Shown here one piece after another: positions 1 to 8,651 of a DNA stretch of 64,000 nt (the first letter of the stretch is position 1; each line of letters starts with the position of its first letter). This DNA comes from RECM01 sp047921215 (GTDB lineage: Bacteria > Bacteroidota > Rhodothermia > Balneolales > Cyclonatronaceae). The notes below the pieces were generated by a model. The model searched no databases. It had not been told where the DNA came from and worked only from the letters and a program-made list of their open reading frames with translations. The stretch covers positions 10,157 through 74,156 of the forward strand of contig JBLRWO010000020.1 of NCBI GenBank assembly GCA_047921215.1, read 5' to 3'. The position numbers were made by a program, and so were the translations under genes.

Positions 1-44
1 ACCTTTTTTTCATCCAGATAGTAGGTCAGTCTTTTTAGCGGCAT
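1..44 (-). CDS. N-terminus of an unidentified protein, cut by the left edge
   Basis: On the minus strand an ATG at 44-42 is preceded by a good Shine-Dalgarno (GGGAGG, five bases before the start). It opens a frame reading MPLKRLTYYLDEKK up to the window edge with no stop. Only about 14 residues are visible, so no family can be assigned. The strong ribosome binding site is the main evidence that it is a real gene start. It is divergent from the YtxH gene, and the roughly 290 bases between them would hold both promoters. Confidence 0.5.
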   Translation of the reverse strand, partial: MPLKRLTYYLDEKK

Positions 45-334
45 AGGTACCTCCCTTTTCGTGAATTTTTGAACAGGTGGTACATACAAATTTACACGAA
101 TAAAGGATAAGTGCCACAAAAATCTGAAAAATATCATAATTCATTTCTATTTTCGTGAAAACACTGCCGTTTAAAGCATCCGGTATATTGTTTTGAAATC
201 AGGAAAATGTTAAAACGAGCATTTGTTAAGGCATTCACCTGAAAGACCATACAAGAGAATATCTGCATCCCTTCTTTTTCTTTATTATATTAGGATCGTA
301 TTAATATTGAATTAAATAAAGAGAGGTAATCAAC

Positions 335-613
335 ATGAAAACATCAAACATTCTTCTAAGTGTACTCGGCAGCGCATTTGTCGGAGCATTACTCGGTGTT
401 CTGTTTGCTCCGGAAAAGGGAGTAAAAACCCGGAAGGAACTATCAAAAAAAGGTGATGAGTATGCGGGCATGGCCAAAAAGGAATATGACGAGATCATCA
501 AGAAAATGAATAAACAATACGATAACCTGAAAAGTCAATCGGATGAACTCGTCAACAAGGGAAAAAGCAAGGCCGAAGAACTGCGCGACGAACTGAAAAA
601 AGTAGTCAGCTGA
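335..613 (+). CDS. YtxH-like small membrane-anchored protein
   Basis: A 92-residue protein. Residues about 5-27 form one hydrophobic, glycine/alanine-rich helix ending in the FAPEKG motif typical of YtxH-type (general-stress, gas-vesicle-like) proteins. The rest is a highly charged, probably coiled-coil helix rich in Lys/Glu/Asp. The start is supported by an AGAGAGG ribosome binding site just upstream. YtxH proteins are widespread and often stress induced, but their molecular role is unknown. It probably sits in the inner membrane with the charged helix in the cytoplasm. It stands alone, with no obvious operon partner. The family call is fairly secure; the function is not. Confidence 0.8.
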   Translation: MKTSNILLSVLGSAFVGALLGVLFAPEKGVKTRKELSKKGDEYAGMAKKEYDEIIKKMNKQYDNLKSQSDELVNKGKSKAEELRDELKKVVS

Positions 614-953
614 CCGGTTGTGGTTGTGCGTGCCATTTAATTTCATTTCTGATTATGGTATCAGGCTGAGTCACGGCCTTTACCAGTCTCAGAACCATGA
701 TAGTATTACGTCTGCCGGGAACTGTATTCGCCCTGCAAACATCGCATCTGCAACTGCACAACCACAGTTTATAGGACAACGCGTCAACATTCAGTTGACC
801 TTTAGCTTGCCGGCATTTCTGTTACCACTTACATTAGTAGTGGTTTCAGGTTTGTCGGTTTTCTTTTATCCAGATCATAAAATCTCACTTTTACCGGACA
901 TCGTACTTTAACCCTCACAGATCAGTTTTCAAATTCAAGGAACATAACCCGGA
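614..953. other. gene-free stretch between ytxH-like gene and proB
   Basis: About 340 bases without a convincing gene. A 97-codon open frame at 618-911 has no ribosome binding site and a protein composition unlike its neighbours. The stretch holds two small inverted repeats: GTCAAC/GTTGAC with a 5-base loop at 783-799, and ACCAC/GTGGT around 824-843. Neither is followed by a T run, so they are not clear terminators; they could be operator-like. The proB promoter must lie here, but I see no good TAnnTTTG box. Confidence 0.5.
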
Positions 954-2102
954 ATGTCAGAAACCGAAAACCTACGATCCGGAATCCCGTCAAAAGTCAG
1001 TCGCATGGTGGTGAAAGCCGGCAGCAGAGTTCTTGTTGACAATCAGGGATGTCCCGATGTGACCAGGATACATCAACTCACAGATGAACTCGCCGGTCTG
1101 CACCGGAAAAAGCTCGAAATAATACTGGTAACCTCCGGTGCGATTGCAGCGGGAGTTCAGACACTTGGATGGAAAAAACGACCCGTAACCCTGCCAGAAC
1201 TCCAGATGGCCGCAGCTGTCGGGCAGAATGTGTTAATGAACCACTATGCCACCGGTTTTTCACGTCATGGAATAACTACTGGTCAGATTTTACTTACACA
1301 TGATGATCTGAAACATCGCGAACGACATTTGAACGCACGCAATACCATGCTCGCCATGCTTCGGAACGGGGTGATTCCCATAGTGAATGAAAATGACGTT
1401 GTTGCTGTGGATGAAATCCGCTTTGGAGATAATGATGTTCTTGCTTCAATGGTCTCTACCCTGATCCAGGGAGAACTCCTGGTATTGCTCACCACATCCG
1501 ACGGTTTTTACAGAACAGAAAACGGACAGATGAAAGACAGGATTTCCGTTCTCCAGAATATTTCCGAAGAAACCCTGGCTATGGCTCAGGGTAAGGGAAG
1601 CACCTGGTCATCGGGCGGTATGGCCTCAAAACTTAAGGCTGCTGCTCATGCAGCTCAATCGGGAACGAGCGTGGTAATTGCCAACGGCCTTGAAAAACAG
1701 AGTATCACAAAAATACTTCAGGGATCTGATACCGGTACACTGATACTTCCAGACGAAAATCACCGGAAACTCCGTGCCCGCAAAAAGTGGATAGCCTTTT
1801 TCCACCGGCCTGGAGGAGCTGTTGTGATTGATGATGGTGCCAGAGACGCAATCCTGCAACGCGGAAACAGCCTTTTGCCCGTTGGAATTATTGCCACCGA
1901 AGGTCACTTTGCCGTAGGTTCCCTGGTCAACATTAAAAGTTGTGATGGCACTACGATTGCCCGTGGCCTCTCGGCGTATTCATACGAAGAAATCGGGCGG
2001 ATAAAAGGCCATCGTTCAGCTGATCTGCCGCGTCTTTTGGGTGAAAATCGTTTTGACGAGGTAATTCACCGTGATAACATGATCATTCTTGATAAATTGT
2101 GA
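954..2102 (+). CDS. proB: glutamate 5-kinase (proline biosynthesis)
   Basis: Glutamate 5-kinase phosphorylates the gamma-carboxylate of glutamate with ATP, the first step of proline synthesis in the cytoplasm. The 382-residue protein has the amino-acid-kinase fold at about residues 15-260, with VTSGAIAAG at 59-67 and the substrate/nucleotide segment around NENDVVAVDE and FGDND at 145-161. A C-terminal PUA domain follows from about 285, giving the long, E. coli-like form. proA lies 101 bases downstream in the same direction, so the two catalyse consecutive steps and are probably co-expressed. Proline feedback inhibition is usual in the family but cannot be read here. The start lacks a strong ribosome binding site (AAGGAA only), as is common in Bacteroidota. 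Confidence 0.95.
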   Translation: MSETENLRSGIPSKVSRMVVKAGSRVLVDNQGCPDVTRIHQLTDELAGLHRKKLEIILVTSGAIAAGVQTLGWKKRPVTLPELQMAAAVGQNVLMNHYATGFSRHGITTGQILLTHDDLKHRERHLNARNTMLAMLRNGVIPIVNENDVVAVDEIRFGDNDVLASMVSTLIQGELLVLLTTSDGFYRTENGQMKDRISVLQNISEETLAMAQGKGSTWSSGGMASKLKAAAHAAQSGTSVVIANGLEKQSITKILQGSDTGTLILPDENHRKLRARKKWIAFFHRPGGAVVIDDGARDAILQRGNSLLPVGIIATEGHFAVGSLVNIKSCDGTTIARGLSAYSYEEIGRIKGHRSADLPRLLGENRFDEVIHRDNMIILDKL

Positions 2103-2203
2103 TGCCGCGGGTTATGGCCCTTACGGCTATCATTGGCAATCATTAAGCAGAGTCCCTGCTGTCTGTAAGTAAACACTTAATTAACAAAGTAAATCCGCAA
2201 AAT

Positions 2204-3481
2204 ATGTCTGAAAAGATCGTTTCCGAATCTATAATTCAACAGATAACTGCTATCGGGAAACGTGCACGCCAGGCATCACGTGCACTCATGGGAATGGAAA
2301 CAGAGCCTAAAAATCAGATCCTCATTGCCATGGCCGATCAGATCGATAAAAACCGGATATCAATACTGAAGGCAAATGAGATGGATGTGCACGAGGCCAG
2401 AAGAAAAGGGCTGGCTCCCGCTCTTACTGACCGGTTGCTGCTGAACGAAAGCCGGGTAAACAACATGATTACCGGAATACGCGATGTTGCCGCATTGCCT
2501 GATCCTGCAGGCCGGGTTCTTGGCACCCGGACCAAAACAAATGGTCTGATTATAGAAAAACGTGCCGTACCGATTGGTGTAATTGGCATGATTTACGAAT
2601 CCAGGCCCAATGTAACTGCGGATGCATCTGCACTGTGCCTGAAAGCATCTAACGCGGTTATACTTCGCGGCGGATCGGAGGCACTTCACAGCAATCAGGC
2701 TATTGCCGGGGCACTTGTCGAGGGCGGTATTAAAGCAGGTCTGCCCGAACATGCCCTTCAGCTGATCCCCATTCGTGACCGCAGGGCCGTTCAGGCCCTT
2801 ATAACCATGGATCAATACGTGGATCTCATTATTCCCCGTGGCGGTGAAGGTCTCATCCGCGCTGTTGCAGGAAATGCAACAGTTCCGGTTCTGAAACACT
2901 ATAAAGGAGTTTGCCACATATATGTAAATGCAGATGCTGATCTGAGAAAGGCACAATCAATCGTCGAAAATGCCAAGTGTCAGAGACCCGGCGTTTGCAA
3001 TGCTGCTGAAACCCTGCTTGTTGATCGATCGATTGCGGAAAAATGGCTGCCGGAAATAGCGGCACTTCTGTCTGCCGCCAATGTGGAACTACGTGGCGAT
3101 GAATATTCCAGGTCGCTGGTCCCGGATATGCTGCCGGCTACAGAGGAAGACTGGTATACCGAATATCTGGACCTCATACTATCGGTACGCATCGTCGACG
3201 GTATTGAACAAGCCGTTGAGCACATCAATCACTATGGGTCGGGTCATTCTGACGCCATTATTTCAGAAAACGAGGTGCTACAGCGATACTTTACAAACAG
3301 GGTCGACTCGGCGGCTGTCTATGTAAACGCATCCACACGTTTTACCGACGGGGCAGAATTCGGTATGGGGGCAGAAATCGGAATAAGTACCGACCGCCTC
3401 CATGCGCGTGGCCCGGTCGGGCTTGAGGAACTGACCACCTATAAATATGTGGTTTATGGTACCGGTCAGATCAGAGTATGA
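2204..3481 (+). CDS. proA: glutamate-5-semialdehyde dehydrogenase (gamma-glutamyl phosphate reductase)
   Basis: Reduces gamma-glutamyl phosphate with NADPH to glutamate semialdehyde, which cyclises to pyrroline-5-carboxylate. The 425-residue protein is full length for the family. Cys265 in the PGVCNA context is the catalytic thiol, and YESRPNVTAD near 131-140 and PRGGEGLI near 211-218 are family signatures. It follows proB with a 101-base gap; the gap contains no clear terminator. Its stop codon lies two bases from the stop of the convergent ABC transporter gene, so there is no room for a dedicated terminator between them. Confidence 0.96.
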   Translation: MSEKIVSESIIQQITAIGKRARQASRALMGMETEPKNQILIAMADQIDKNRISILKANEMDVHEARRKGLAPALTDRLLLNESRVNNMITGIRDVAALPDPAGRVLGTRTKTNGLIIEKRAVPIGVIGMIYESRPNVTADASALCLKASNAVILRGGSEALHSNQAIAGALVEGGIKAGLPEHALQLIPIRDRRAVQALITMDQYVDLIIPRGGEGLIRAVAGNATVPVLKHYKGVCHIYVNADADLRKAQSIVENAKCQRPGVCNAAETLLVDRSIAEKWLPEIAALLSAANVELRGDEYSRSLVPDMLPATEEDWYTEYLDLILSVRIVDGIEQAVEHINHYGSGHSDAIISENEVLQRYFTNRVDSAAVYVNASTRFTDGAEFGMGAEIGISTDRLHARGPVGLEELTTYKYVVYGTGQIRV

Positions 3482-3483
3482 CG

Positions 3484-5286
3484 CTATTCAGGTATCGCCG
3501 CAGCCTGATCCTTATACTGGAGCTCATACAGACGGCGATATATACCGTCTTCAACCGTTATCAGTTGCTGATGGGTTCCGGTTTCCCGGATCTGACCCTT
3601 ATGCATTACCAGAATTTTATCTGCATATTGTATGGTCGACAACCGGTGAGCGATAACAATGGATGATCTGCCCTTCATAAGCTTGTCCATTGCCGCGGTG
3701 ACCAGCGATTCTGTTTCCGAATCAACATTTGAGGTGGCTTCATCCAGAATAATGATAACCGGATCAAATACCATAGCCCGGACAAAACAGAGCAGCTGGC
3801 GTTGCCCCATTGAAAGCGATGCACCCCGCTCAGCCAGAACAAAATCATACTCTCCGGGCAATTTCTTTATAAAACGATCGGCCTGAACCATTCTGGCTGC
3901 GTTTTCTACCTTCTCAAGGTTGATATCATCGCGGCCCAGCGTGATATTTTCAAGCACCGTTCCCGAAAACAGCGCATTATCCTGTAATACCATGCCAAAG
4001 CTTGAACGCAGACTGTTCAGAGACATGTCCCTGATATCGGTCCCGTCAATTGTAACGGCACCCTTCTGTACATCATAAAAACGACTCACAACATTGATCA
4101 GGGTCGTTTTTCCGGCACCCGTTGCGCCAACAACAGCTACTTTTTCTCCAGGTTTCACCTCAAAACTGACATCTTTGAGTACATAATCCTCGGCCCGGTT
4201 GTATTTAAACCAAACATTTTCGAAACGAATATGTCCTTTAACCGATTCCGGCGATACAGGAGTGGCCGATTCCTTCACTTCATTTTCAGTATCCATGATA
4301 CTGAAAAGACGTTCGGAGGATGCGAGGGCGCTTTGCAGGGTATTGAATTTTTCTGACAGATCTCGGATGGGCAGAAAAAACTGGCGTACGTACTGAATAA
4401 AAGCAAGTAGTATACCGAAGGTCACTGTTCCGGCAAGAGCACTTGCGCCACCATACCATATTACAAGTGCCATGGCCAGGCTGGAGAGGACTTCAACAGC
4501 AGGCCAGAACAGCGCAAAATAAAAGATGGTTTTTATGTGGGCGCCGGTATGATCGTAATTTATCGCTTTAAACCGGCTAAGTTCTTTGTCCTCACGGTTG
4601 AAAAGCTGAACGATGTTCATTCCGTTGATGTGTTCCTGAACGAACGAATTTAACCGGGCAATCTGGTCCCGTACATTCAGGAATGCCACCCGTACCTTCG
4701 ACTTGAAAATGAAGGTGGCATAAAATAGGATCGGGAGAGTTGACAGGGCAACCAGTGACAGTTCCCAGCTCATGTAGAACATGAAGCCCATAATGAAAAT
4801 GATACGGAACAGGTCGCCAATCATGTTCACAACACCCGACGAAAGCAAGTCACTAAGTGCTTCGATGTCGTTGGTTGTACGAGTGATCAGCCTGCCAATG
4901 GGATTGCGGTCAAAGAACTGTACATGCAGACTTTGAATTTTATTGAAGATGGCATTCCTCAACTCAAACAGGGTGCTTTGGCCTATCCACCTGGTCAGAT
5001 AAGTAACAGCGATCATCAGAATGGTTTCAAGAACCAGCACCAGAGCAAAGATAGCTGTGATTCTGAACAGTCCATCGTAGTCATCAGCAGCAATGTAATC
5101 ATCTACGGCGATCTGGATTAGATATGGTCGTAGTGGCCCCAGGTAAGCACTCAGCAGGGTGAGAACCAGTGCCAGTAGTAACAACCACCGATGCGGATGC
5201 AAATAAATATAAAGCCGCCGAATCAGGTTTGAATCGACGGCTTTATTCTTTTGCCCGGTATCCGATTTAGAACCGGTCGAAGTCAT
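3484..5286 (-). CDS. half-size ABC exporter, catalytically canonical subunit (YheH/BmrD-like)
   Basis: A 600-residue type IV ABC exporter half. The membrane domain (about residues 30-330, six predicted helices) is followed by the nucleotide-binding domain. That domain has Walker A GATGAGKTT at about 387-395, a slightly altered signature LSMGQ at 491-495, Walker B ending in LDE with catalytic Glu516, and the H-loop in VIAHRLSTI. The other half exporter at 6820-8619 has Asp in place of this Glu, so the two probably form one heterodimeric multidrug/lipid exporter of the BmrCD/TmrAB kind (inference). The start overlaps the end of rnz by 20 bases, suggesting translational coupling. The substrate is unknown. 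Confidence 0.88.
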   Translation of the reverse strand: MTSTGSKSDTGQKNKAVDSNLIRRLYIYLHPHRWLLLLALVLTLLSAYLGPLRPYLIQIAVDDYIAADDYDGLFRITAIFALVLVLETILMIAVTYLTRWIGQSTLFELRNAIFNKIQSLHVQFFDRNPIGRLITRTTNDIEALSDLLSSGVVNMIGDLFRIIFIMGFMFYMSWELSLVALSTLPILFYATFIFKSKVRVAFLNVRDQIARLNSFVQEHINGMNIVQLFNREDKELSRFKAINYDHTGAHIKTIFYFALFWPAVEVLSSLAMALVIWYGGASALAGTVTFGILLAFIQYVRQFFLPIRDLSEKFNTLQSALASSERLFSIMDTENEVKESATPVSPESVKGHIRFENVWFKYNRAEDYVLKDVSFEVKPGEKVAVVGATGAGKTTLINVVSRFYDVQKGAVTIDGTDIRDMSLNSLRSSFGMVLQDNALFSGTVLENITLGRDDINLEKVENAARMVQADRFIKKLPGEYDFVLAERGASLSMGQRQLLCFVRAMVFDPVIIILDEATSNVDSETESLVTAAMDKLMKGRSSIVIAHRLSTIQYADKILVMHKGQIRETGTHQQLITVEDGIYRRLYELQYKDQAAAIPE

Positions 5287-6742
5287 CGAATGGGGTTCGT
5301 GGTGTTATCGGAAGCGATCCCTTGTTGCTGTCGGGCTGCTTTTCATCACGGTCCCTTTTTTCGTCATCACGACGCCGGTCCCTGTTGTAATCACGAGACG
5401 GCCCACGGTCATCTCTGGGAGGACGATCATCACGATAATCACGCCTCGGGGGCCTGTCATCGCGGTAATCGCGGCTGCCACGGTCATCTCTGGGAGGACG
5501 ATCATCGCGATAGTCGCGTCTTGGCCCCCTGTCATCACGATAATCACGGCCACCTCTGTCGTCGCGGTAATCGCGGCTGCGGTAGTCGCGGTCGTCGCGG
5601 CGCGGGTACCCGCCTTCACTCCTGCCACGATATCCTCCGCCTGAAGGCCGGCCGCCTGATCTGTAGTATTTTGAACGGTCGTCATCCCTGCGCTGGAAAC
5701 GCGGCTTTCCGCCGGGGCGCCCACCGGGTCGACCTCCGGGCCTTCCGCCACGTCCGCGCTGCTGTGATCTCGGATCAACTTCGCGTTCGTATTCGATTTT
5801 TGCTTTGATGATACCTCTCTCCTGCCGGGGATCGGTCATGATAGGCCTAAGTTCTGTAGCCACCCAGGTGTCGCGGAAAATCCTTCGGGCTTCTTTCAGA
5901 AGCACAAACTGGTTGGTATACCTGGCTGAAAAATGAGAGATAACAAGCCGGCCGGCATTAGCCTGTACGGCAATTTTGGCTGCATCCTCGGAGGTTGAGT
6001 GCATGGTGTCATCGGCCTTATCTTTCAGCGAGCTGTCGAATGTTGCCTCATGGTACAGCAGCGTTGCTTTATCTGCGAGCTTAAGTGCATTTGCACAATA
6101 CACGGTATCTGTGATGTAGGCAAAACTGTGGCCTTCACGAGGTTCACCGACTATTTCTGATGACGGTACAACCGTACCGTCTGCAAGGGTAATATCCTCA
6201 CCGGCTTTTAGTTTCTTAAAGTCTGAATCTTCAGTAATACCGAGTTCTTCGGCACGGGCAGCGTCAACTTTTCCGGGTTTGTCTTTTTCCTGAAACCGGT
6301 AACCCACACAGTACGTGGAGTGTTCAAGAGCCCTTGCCTCAACAAAGAAATCCGGATCGTCGATCACAACCTGATGGTCGGTTCCGACAGGAATTTCAAT
6401 GTACTCCAGCTCAAAACTGAGTTCAGTTCCCGCCACCCTGAAAGAAACTTCAATGAAATCCTTGATGCCAGGGGGAGAAACGATAGTGAGTTTTTTATCC
6501 CTGCGTTGCAGGTGCATGGTACTGATAAGTCCCAGCAATCCGTAAAAGTGGTCTCCGTCAAGATGCGATATGAAAACATATTCAACCTTGGATCTTTTAA
6601 TACCGGCCTGCAGTAAACGCATTTGAGCATTTTCTCCGCAGTCGAACATAAAGACCCGGCCTTCCCGCCATAAAGCCACTGATGGCAGATGTCGTTTGGC
6701 GGTTGGTGTCGCCGACGAAACGCCTAAGGGCACGATGATCAT
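5267..6742 (-). CDS. rnz: ribonuclease Z with long Arg/Asp/Gly-rich C-terminal tail
   Basis: tRNA 3'-processing endonuclease of the metallo-beta-lactamase fold. Family landmarks are present: Asp34 and Glu37 region, His141, the KPGKVD segment before residue 162, the TDT motif (Asp212), HEATF at 231-235, HSTSED, and ISHFSARY (His270). The first metal motif reads HLDGDH at 60-65 instead of the usual HxHxDH, so the second His is Asp. Residues about 325-491 are an extra low-complexity tail: GGRPGG repeats, then RDYRDDRPPRDDRG-type repeats. A 75-base (25-codon) tandem unit can be seen in the DNA starting near 5404 and 5479. Normal RNase Z is about 300-320 residues. It lies between two ABC exporter halves. 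A role for the tail in RNA binding or condensation is inference. Confidence 0.9.
   Translation of the reverse strand: MIIVPLGVSSATPTAKRHLPSVALWREGRVFMFDCGENAQMRLLQAGIKRSKVEYVFISHLDGDHFYGLLGLISTMHLQRRDKKLTIVSPPGIKDFIEVSFRVAGTELSFELEYIEIPVGTDHQVVIDDPDFFVEARALEHSTYCVGYRFQEKDKPGKVDAARAEELGITEDSDFKKLKAGEDITLADGTVVPSSEIVGEPREGHSFAYITDTVYCANALKLADKATLLYHEATFDSSLKDKADDTMHSTSEDAAKIAVQANAGRLVISHFSARYTNQFVLLKEARRIFRDTWVATELRPIMTDPRQERGIIKAKIEYEREVDPRSQQRGRGGRPGGRPGGRPGGKPRFQRRDDDRSKYYRSGGRPSGGGYRGRSEGGYPRRDDRDYRSRDYRDDRGGRDYRDDRGPRRDYRDDRPPRDDRGSRDYRDDRPPRRDYRDDRPPRDDRGPSRDYNRDRRRDDEKRDRDEKQPDSNKGSLPITPRTPFDDFDRF
5404..5553. repeat. 75-bp tandem repeat inside the rnz tail
   Basis: The 28-base segment beginning CACGGTCATCTCTGGGAGG occurs at 5404 and again at 5479, a period of 75 bases or 25 codons. 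The bases between are similar but diverged. On the coding (minus) strand it encodes the RDYRDDRPP/RDDRG repeats of the RNase Z tail. Such exact-codon repeats expand and contract by slippage, so tail length may vary between strains. Confidence 0.7.
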
Positions 6743-6819
6743 AGTTTATCTCCTTGGTAAATGAGGTTTTGTCTGCTATCAGACAGACAAATCCGTTACA
6801 TGTTTATTTTATTTACAGA

Positions 6820-8619
6820 TTATATTTCAGCCAATTCCTGTTCAATGAGCTGTTTCTTGTACATGGAAGCGTAATAGCCTCCTCGTTTTAACAAGTCCTG
6901 ATGCGTCCCCTCTTCTATGATTCTACCCTCATCCAGAACATATATATGGTCCGCGTTTTTTATACTGGAAATACGGTGACTGACCAGCAGCGTGGTCCTG
7001 CCTTTCGCTTCTTCTCTAAGATAGTCATTTATTTTATCTTCTGTTTTTGTGTCGACGGCACTCAGAGAATCATCAAGAATAAGAATGGCCGGGCGCCTGA
7101 TCAGTGCACGGGCGATGGCTGTACGCTGTTTTTGACCACCCGAAAGTGTTACCCCCCGCTCACCCAGTACGGTGTCGAATTTTTTGTCAAATTCCATAAT
7201 ATTATCAAGTACTTGCGCCTTCTCTGCAGCTACCATTATTTCATCGCTTCCGGCGCCTTCTTTACCGAATGCTATATTTTCACCTATCGTATCTGAAAAT
7301 AAAAATGTCTCCTGTGGTACGAAACCAATATTTTTCCTCAATATCAATAGCGGAATTGTTTTAATATTTCTCCCATCGATTCTGACTTCACCCTTGTCGG
7401 GATCAAACATGCGTGGTATTAGCTGTACCAGGGTTGTCTTTCCGGAACCTGTTCGTCCGACTATGCCAATACTTTTTCCTTTGGGTATGCGCATGTTGAT
7501 ATTATACAGCACAAATTCGGTCGTATCCGGGTATCTGAAACTGACATCCTTTAGTTCAATATCTCCGCTGATGTGATTAACAGCCTGGTCGGAATCCACC
7601 GAATCGGATATCTGTTCAGGTTCGTTCATCAACAGGGCAATTCTCTTCTGTGATGCTGCCGAACGCTGCAACAAGTTCAGGGTGTAACCCAGCGAAGCAA
7701 CGGGCCAGGTGAGGAAAGTAACATCGATTATAAACTCAGCCAGGTTCCCTACGGTTGCCTGTCCATCGATGACCATCACACCACCCTGCCACATCACCAG
7801 TACAATGGAAAAACCGATAAACAGGGATAAGAGCGGATGAAAGAGTGATTCAATAACATCGAGCCTGAGTTTTGATTGGCGATATTCCTCGCTTTCTTTT
7901 CTGAATCGTTTCGATTCGTATGTTTCACGAACGTAAGCCTTGATCAGGCGGATGCTGCTGAAGGCCTCCTGTGCCCGGCCTGCAAGGCGGGCGTACTGCT
8001 CCTGAATGTCATTGGATCGGTCGTGGATGAAACCACTGACCCAGTAGGCCATAACCGAGAGGAACGGCAGCGGCAACAACGCCCAGAAGGTTAGTTCCGG
8101 ATTCACCAGAATCATGATGGTGATAATTATACCGGCGCGGGTCAGGGTGTTTACAGTGTACATGAAACCGGGGCCAAAATACTCCCGCACTCTCATTACA
8201 TCTTCCGTTGCCCTTACATAGATATCGCCTGAATTGGTGCTGCTGAAATAACTCTGGGGCAGTTTCTGCAAGTGAGTGAATATTTTATTCCGTATGTCGT
8301 ATTCGATTTTCCGCGAAGTAACTATCAGTGTCTGTCTTGTAAGGAACAGCAGCACACCGTAAATGAGCACTGCACCGATGAGGTAAGCGGAATATTCGGC
8401 TAACAAGATTCCTGCTTCTGCCGAAAAAATGACATCAAACACACTGCCGTACGATTGATCTCCCGAAGCGCGCAATTCCTCTACCGCATCCATCGATTGC
8501 CTGATGAGGATAGGAATCCATACCAGAAAAATATTGGACACTGTAAGAAAAAGTGTGCCGAGAATGATCGACCACTTATATCTGACAAAGTAATGATTAA
8601 GTTTAAATAATTCGCGCAC
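6820..8619 (-). CDS. half-size ABC exporter with degenerate catalytic site (YheI/BmrC-like)
   Basis: A 599-residue ABC exporter half with a membrane domain (about 15-320) and a nucleotide-binding domain. Walker A GRTGSGKTT is at about 388-396 and a perfect LSGGQ at 492-496. Walker B reads ILILDDSLS, so the catalytic base is Asp517 rather than Glu. This LDDSLSAVD signature is characteristic of the non-canonical partner in heterodimeric exporters such as YheI/BmrC. The canonical partner lies two genes downstream at 3484-5286. The start is GTG at 8619. It follows the renalase-like gene by 32 bases in the same direction, so it is probably co-transcribed. Substrate unknown. Confidence 0.88.
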   Translation of the reverse strand: MRELFKLNHYFVRYKWSIILGTLFLTVSNIFLVWIPILIRQSMDAVEELRASGDQSYGSVFDVIFSAEAGILLAEYSAYLIGAVLIYGVLLFLTRQTLIVTSRKIEYDIRNKIFTHLQKLPQSYFSSTNSGDIYVRATEDVMRVREYFGPGFMYTVNTLTRAGIIITIMILVNPELTFWALLPLPFLSVMAYWVSGFIHDRSNDIQEQYARLAGRAQEAFSSIRLIKAYVRETYESKRFRKESEEYRQSKLRLDVIESLFHPLLSLFIGFSIVLVMWQGGVMVIDGQATVGNLAEFIIDVTFLTWPVASLGYTLNLLQRSAASQKRIALLMNEPEQISDSVDSDQAVNHISGDIELKDVSFRYPDTTEFVLYNINMRIPKGKSIGIVGRTGSGKTTLVQLIPRMFDPDKGEVRIDGRNIKTIPLLILRKNIGFVPQETFLFSDTIGENIAFGKEGAGSDEIMVAAEKAQVLDNIMEFDKKFDTVLGERGVTLSGGQKQRTAIARALIRRPAILILDDSLSAVDTKTEDKINDYLREEAKGRTTLLVSHRISSIKNADHIYVLDEGRIIEEGTHQDLLKRGGYYASMYKKQLIEQELAEI

Positions 8620-8651
8620 TTGCGATTACTACGTATTTGATTGTAAACCGG

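Noticed and set aside
618..911. 97-codon ORF between the ytxH-like gene and proB
   Set aside because: No ribosome binding site, composition unlike real proteins here, and no recognisable family.
5251..5808. 185-codon plus-strand ORF rich in His, Gly and Arg
   Set aside because: It is antisense to the repetitive Arg/Asp tail of RNase Z; the codon pattern belongs to the minus strand.
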